Source: Gallionella sp. UBA4121 (GTDB lineage Bacteria > Pseudomonadota > Gammaproteobacteria > Burkholderiales > Gallionellaceae). From it: a stretch of DNA of 35,464 bases. Under the pieces are notes generated by a model. It saw only the letters and a program-made list of their open reading frames with translations, searched no databases and was not told the origin of the DNA. This document shows positions 31,581-35,464 of the stretch, piece by piece (positions within the stretch are counted from its first letter, which is position 1; each line of letters starts with the position of its first letter). The stretch lies in NCBI GenBank assembly GCA_002381565.1, contig DFWZ01000002.1:17216-52679 (forward strand). The letters are read 5' to 3'. A program made the translations under genes and the position numbers.

Positions 31581-32483
31581 ATGAGTCAGGCTGAAGGTGT
31601 CAATCAGCACTATCTTGAGGGCTTCATGGCGTGGCAGCGAGTCGAGAAGCGCTATTCAGAACTCACTGTAGAAAGTTACGCGCGCGATCTTTCGCATTTG
31701 TTTGAACTGAGCGCAGGTGCACCTCTTGCCGAACTTAAAGTCCACCATATCCGCCGCTATATTGCGCAATTGCACAGTACAGGGTTGGGCGGGCGTTCGC
31801 TCTCTCGCCTGTTGTCAGCCTGGCGTGGTTTCTTCAATTATCTGCTGCGCGATCACGGTTTTTCCGGTAATCCTTGCACAGGCTTGCGAGCACCCAAGTC
31901 GGCAAAGGCTTTGCCGCAAGTGCTGTCGCCCGATCAGGCGATACGTCTGGTCGATCTGCCGGCCGACACTGCGGTCGCCGTGCGCGACAAGGCGATGTTC
32001 GAGCTGTTTTATTCTTCCGGCCTGCGGCTGGCTGAGCTGGTCAGTCTTGACCCGGAACAGCTGGAGTTAAGTGCAGGTGAAGTGCGTGTGACCGGCAAAG
32101 GCAGTAAGACGCGCATCGTGCCGCTCGGCGGTTTTGCTGTTGGTGCGTTACAGGCCTGGCTTGCCGTTCGCCCGCAACTCGCCAATGCGGATGAGGCAGC
32201 GCTGTTCGTGGGGCAGCGCGGCGGGCGCATCTCGCCGCGCGTGGTGCAATTGCGCATGAAGCAATGGGGCATCAAACAGGGCATCACCAGCAATGTGCAT
32301 CCGCATGTGCTGCGCCATTCGTTTGCGACCCATGTGCTGCAATCTTCCGGTGACCTGCGAGCGGTGCAGGAGATGCTAGGCCACGCCAGCATTTCCACCA
32401 CGCAGGTTTATACCCATCTCGATTTTCAATATCTGAGCAAAATTTACGACGCCGCGCATCCGCGCGCCAAAAGAAAACCATGA
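31581..32483 (+). CDS. xerC: Tyrosine recombinase XerC
   Basis: Site-specific recombinase that with XerD resolves chromosome dimers at dif. The 300-aa form (start at 31581 after GAAGGG) matches the usual XerC length. An ATG at 31533 would add 16 residues and lacks an SD. The N-terminal SAM-like DNA-binding domain covers about 5-95. Catalytic residues are R149 (GLRLAEL), K173 (TGKGSKTR), H242 and R245 (HVLRHSFATH), H268 (LGHAS) and the nucleophile Y277 (TTQVYTHL). The stop overlaps the rlmI start by four bases. As a housekeeping gene it is not evidence of an integron or phage here. Confidence 0.95.
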   Translation: MSQAEGVNQHYLEGFMAWQRVEKRYSELTVESYARDLSHLFELSAGAPLAELKVHHIRRYIAQLHSTGLGGRSLSRLLSAWRGFFNYLLRDHGFSGNPCTGLRAPKSAKALPQVLSPDQAIRLVDLPADTAVAVRDKAMFELFYSSGLRLAELVSLDPEQLELSAGEVRVTGKGSKTRIVPLGGFAVGALQAWLAVRPQLANADEAALFVGQRGGRISPRVVQLRMKQWGIKQGITSNVHPHVLRHSFATHVLQSSGDLRAVQEMLGHASISTTQVYTHLDFQYLSKIYDAAHPRAKRKP

Positions 32484-33823
32484 CCGACAAAGCTAAACGC
32501 TCGCCCTCCACCCCGCACCGTGCGTCACAAGGCAATCGCGATTTTCGCAAACGCACTCAGCGCGAAGCTCGCCCCGCCGATGCGCCGCAGCGCAGTGCAG
32601 TCGGCAACTCGGATGCGCAACCTGCCATCATGCTCCGCGAGGACCGCGAAAAATCCCTGCTGCGCCGTCACCCCTGGATTTTTTCCGGTGCGGTTGAGCG
32701 TATCGATGGTGCGCCCGTCAGCGGAGACACCCTGCCGGTTCGCGACTCGGGCGGAAAATTTCTCGCCTGGGCCGCCTATAATGCAGGGTCGCAAATTACC
32801 GGGCGAGTCTGGTCATGGCGTGAAGACGAAACAGTCGATGCAGACTTTTTCCGTCGCCGCATCACTGCCGCACTACAAATGCGTCGTTCACTGCGCCCGC
32901 ATGAGGGGGCGGGTGAGTCATCCCGGAACACCGGCATGCGGCTGATCCACGCCGAATCGGACGGACTGCCGGGGCTGATCGTAGACCAGTATGGTGATGT
33001 GCTGGTGGTGCAGATCGGCAGCGCAGGGGCGGAACGCTGGCGCGACACCTTAGCGGATATCTTGCAGGAACTTTGCAATCCTTCTTGCATTTATGAGCGC
33101 TCGGATTCCGATTCGCGCACGCTGGAAGGGCTGGCGCTGCGCAATGGTGTGCTGCGCGGCACGCTGCCGGATGTCGTGGAGGTGGTCGAACATGGCCTGC
33201 GCTTTAAGGTTGACGTGGCGGCGGGCCAAAAAACCGGTTTTTATCTCGACCAGCGCGACAACCGGGCACTGACCGAAACGCTCTCGGCTGGCCGAGATGT
33301 GCTCAATTGTTTCTGCTACACCGGCGGCTTCTCGCTATATGCGTTGCGCGGCGGTGCAAAATCGGTGCTGTCCATGGATGCATCGGGTGAGGCGTTACGG
33401 ATCGCGGCACAAAACCTGACCCGTAACCAACTGGATGAGGCGCGCGCCGAATGGCAGGAAGCAGATGTATTCCTGGCGCTGCGCAAACTGCGCGATCAGG
33501 GGCGCAGCTTTGACCTCATTATTCTCGATCCGCCGAAGTTCGCCCCTACCGCAGCTTTCGCCGAGAAAGCCGCGCGCGGCTACAAGGATATCAACCTGCT
33601 CGGTTTCAAGCTGCTGCGTCCGGGTGGCCTGCTCTTCACATACTCATGCTCAGGCGGCATCAGCGAAGAGTTGTTCCAGAAAATAATTGCCGGTGCCGCA
33701 CTCGATGCAGGTGTCGATGCACAAATCATTCATCACCTGCATGCCAGCGCCGACCATCCGGTTTTGCTCAGCTTCCCGGAAGGCGCTTATCTGAAGGGGT
33801 TGGTGCTGAGGGTGGCCGGCTAG
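32480..33823 (+). CDS. rlmI: 23S rRNA (cytosine-C5) methyltransferase RlmI-like
   Basis: SAM-dependent methyltransferase of the RlmI family (m5C1962 of 23S rRNA in E. coli). The product is 447 aa: a basic, probably disordered N-terminal extension (1-50), a PUA domain (about 51-125 with LREDREKSLLRRHPWIFSGAV) and a Rossmann methyltransferase domain. Motif I is NCFCYTGGFSLYA, motif IV D350-PPKF354, and C390 (FTYSC) is in the position of the catalytic cysteine. E. coli RlmI begins near M51 here, so the true start could be 32630. The ATGA overlap with xerC favours 32480. It ends two bases from the convergent pilU stop. Confidence 0.9.
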   Translation: MTDKAKRSPSTPHRASQGNRDFRKRTQREARPADAPQRSAVGNSDAQPAIMLREDREKSLLRRHPWIFSGAVERIDGAPVSGDTLPVRDSGGKFLAWAAYNAGSQITGRVWSWREDETVDADFFRRRITAALQMRRSLRPHEGAGESSRNTGMRLIHAESDGLPGLIVDQYGDVLVVQIGSAGAERWRDTLADILQELCNPSCIYERSDSDSRTLEGLALRNGVLRGTLPDVVEVVEHGLRFKVDVAAGQKTGFYLDQRDNRALTETLSAGRDVLNCFCYTGGFSLYALRGGAKSVLSMDASGEALRIAAQNLTRNQLDEARAEWQEADVFLALRKLRDQGRSFDLIILDPPKFAPTAAFAEKAARGYKDINLLGFKLLRPGGLLFTYSCSGGISEELFQKIIAGAALDAGVDAQIIHHLHASADHPVLLSFPEGAYLKGLVLRVAG

Positions 33824-33825
33824 CC

Positions 33826-34962
33826 TTAGGTCATCTGCAGGTTATGTGTTCCGCCCCGCATGTCAGGCTCAATGGTATGACGGCTCTCCAGTTTTATTTT
33901 CAGACGCAGATCGTTCACCGAGTCGGCATTCTTCAGGGCTTCTTCATAGCTGATGGCATCGGCCTCGAACAGATCAAACAGGGCCTGATCGAAGGTCTGC
34001 ATGCCAAGCTCGCGCGATTTGGCCATCACGCCCTTGATCGCGTGCACTTCGCCCTTGAATATCAGATCGGAAATGAGCGGGGAATTGAGCAGAATTTCCA
34101 TCGCGGCGGATCTTCCAGCGCCATCTTTTTTTGGAATCAATCGTTGCGAAATCAGCGCCTTGGTGTTCAGTGACAGGTCCATCAGCAATTGTTCGCGTCG
34201 CTCTTCCGGGAAGAAGTTGATGATGCGATCCAGCGCCTGATTTGCGCTGTTGGCATGCAGCGTGGCCATGCATAAATGACCCGTTTCGGCAAAGGCCACC
34301 GCATATTCCATGGTCTCGCGGTCGCGAATCTCGCCGATCAGGATGACATCGGGTGCCTGACGCAGGGTGTTTTTCAGCGCGGCCTCCCATGATACGGTAT
34401 CGACCCCGACTTCGCGGTGCGTGACGATGCACTTGCCGTGCTCATGCACATACTCCACCGGGTCTTCGATGGTGATGATGTGACCGTAGCTGTTCTGGTT
34501 GCGGTGCCCCAGCATTGCCGCCAGCGTGGTGGATTTTCCCGAGCCGGTAGCGCCGACCAGAATCACCAGTCCGCGCTTGCTCATTACGATGTCTTTGAGG
34601 ATGGCAGGCATGCCCATCGCATCGAGGTCAGGGATTTTGGTGGTAATGGTACGCATGACCATGCCCACGTGTTGTTGCTGCATGAACACGTTGACGCGAA
34701 ATCGCCCGATGCCATGGGGGCTGATCGCAAAATTGCATTCATGAGTCGCCTCAAACTCGGCGGTCTGACGGTCATTCATGATGCTGCGCGCCAGTTCACG
34801 GGTGTGCTGGTGAGATAGCGGCTGACTGGAAACCGGGGTCATCTTGCCATCCACCTTGAAGGCAGGCGGGAAACCTGCGGTGATGAACAAGTCGGATGCC
34901 TTTTTACTTGCCATGCCGCGCAACAAGTTGTGTATCAGCTCGGTGGCCTGATCTCTTTCCAT
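33826..34962 (-). CDS. pilU: Type IV pilus retraction ATPase PilU
   Basis: PilT-paralogue secretion ATPase that assists PilT in retracting type IV pili. The 378-aa product has an N-terminal PAS-like domain, Walker A G137-ATGSG-K143-ST, the Asp box ITIEDPVEYVH, Walker B VILIGEIRDRETM and the His box LHANSANQALDR. The C-terminus is longer than PilT, as usual for PilU. The start at 34962 is preceded by CAGGAG at good spacing. It lies 49 bp after pilT. It implies twitching motility and surface sensing, alongside the chemoreceptor and c-di-GMP protein elsewhere in the window. Confidence 0.95.
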   Translation of the reverse strand: MERDQATELIHNLLRGMASKKASDLFITAGFPPAFKVDGKMTPVSSQPLSHQHTRELARSIMNDRQTAEFEATHECNFAISPHGIGRFRVNVFMQQQHVGMVMRTITTKIPDLDAMGMPAILKDIVMSKRGLVILVGATGSGKSTTLAAMLGHRNQNSYGHIITIEDPVEYVHEHGKCIVTHREVGVDTVSWEAALKNTLRQAPDVILIGEIRDRETMEYAVAFAETGHLCMATLHANSANQALDRIINFFPEERREQLLMDLSLNTKALISQRLIPKKDGAGRSAAMEILLNSPLISDLIFKGEVHAIKGVMAKSRELGMQTFDQALFDLFEADAISYEEALKNADSVNDLRLKIKLESRHTIEPDMRGGTHNLQMT

Positions 34963-35011
34963 GCTAAAACTCCTGAATTTGGGTGGCTTCGCCGCTAACG
35001 ACTGTTTTTAA

Positions 35012-35464
35012 TTACCCCGGGAACAGATCCTTGTTCATCGCCTTGGTACGTGCTTCAGATGCGGAGATGATATTGCCTCTGACCATATTGGTCAGGCATT
35101 GGTCGAGGGTTTGCATCCCGACGTTCTGCCCCGTCTGAATGGCGGAATACATCTGCGGTACTTTGGCTTCGCGGATCAGATTGCGTATAGCCGGGGTACA
35201 CATCATGATTTCATGCGCGGCCACCCGGCCTGTCCCGTCCTTGGTCTTGAGCAGCGCCTGGGAAATAACCGCACGCAGCGATTCGGACAACATGGCTCGC
35301 ACCATCTCTTTCTCATCGGCGGGGAATACGTCGATAATCCGGTCTATGGTCTTGGCTGCCGAGCTGGTGTGCAGTGTGCCAAATACCAGATGGCCAGTTT
35401 CCGCCGCTGTCATCGCAAGACGTATGGTTTCCAGGTCGCGCATTTCGCCGACGAGGATCACGTC
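35012..35464 (-). CDS. pilT: Type IV pilus retraction ATPase PilT (3' part, cut by window end)
   Basis: The C-terminal 150 residues of PilT, with the Walker B region DVILVGEMRDLETI, the His box GTLHTSSAAKTIDR, the AIRNLIREAK helix and GMQTLDQCL. The N-terminal half, including Walker A, lies beyond the window edge at 35464, so this is not a real truncation. PilT drives pilus retraction. pilU follows in the same direction. Confidence 0.95.
   Translation of the reverse strand, partial: DVILVGEMRDLETIRLAMTAAETGHLVFGTLHTSSAAKTIDRIIDVFPADEKEMVRAMLSESLRAVISQALLKTKDGTGRVAAHEIMMCTPAIRNLIREAKVPQMYSAIQTGQNVGMQTLDQCLTNMVRGNIISASEARTKAMNKDLFPG

Noticed and set aside
31581..32483. xerC as a mobile-element integrase
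   Set aside because: Length, motifs and the dapF-DUF484-xerC context identify the housekeeping dimer-resolution recombinase.

Overview
The window reads as chromosomal DNA of a Betaproteobacterium, probably of the Nitrosomonadales/Gallionellaceae type. This is inferred from gene content and order: gatBAC divergent from mreBCD-mrdAB-rlpA, dapF-DUF484-xerC, pilT-pilU, and olsA/olsB. No rRNA, CRISPR array, prophage or intact insertion sequence is visible. One tRNA gene (Arg, anticodon CCG) is present.

Layout: (1) 1-5670, minus strand: glycine cleavage operon gcvT-gcvH-gcvP followed by the thiol peroxidase gene tpx. A sigma70-type promoter, a tandem glycine riboswitch and an intrinsic terminator precede it. 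The second aptamer carries a structured insert of about 140 nt. (2) 5676-8960, minus: gatC-gatA-gatB, the tRNA-dependent amidotransferase. (3) 9044-15782, plus: the cell-shape operon mreB-mreC-mreD-mrdA(PBP2)-rodA, then rlpA. (4) 15819-21596, minus: a membrane-lipid region. An EAL-CBS-GGDEF protein, OlsA and OlsB form one unit that starts behind a good PHO box and ends at an intrinsic terminator. It is followed by dgkA, a GT4 glycosyltransferase and a PAP2 phosphatase. The simplest reading is phosphate-responsive replacement of phospholipids by ornithine lipid and perhaps glycolipid, linked to c-di-GMP. (5) 21921-27397, minus: a signalling island. It holds a methyl-accepting chemotaxis protein behind a sigma28-like promoter, and an operon of an unrecognised 170-aa protein, a double-domain KaiC-family ATPase and a hybrid histidine kinase. 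Two repeat families bracket these genes in a staggered pattern. (6) 27653-28837: EamA transporter with a possible 51-codon ORF overlapping its start, then tRNA-Arg. (7) 29019-33823, plus: CoA-binding protein, tag, dapF, DUF484 protein, xerC and rlmI, tightly packed with ATGA overlaps. (8) 33826-35464, minus: pilU and the 3' part of pilT, cut by the window edge.

The most unusual points are the PHO-box-driven unit joining c-di-GMP turnover to ornithine-lipid synthesis; the KaiC-like/histidine-kinase operon whose ATPase lacks residues matching the KaiC phosphorylation sites; the enlarged glycine riboswitch; and palindromic repeat-like segments inserted in frame inside gcvT and gatB. All identifications are by reading sequence and motifs; no database search was run.
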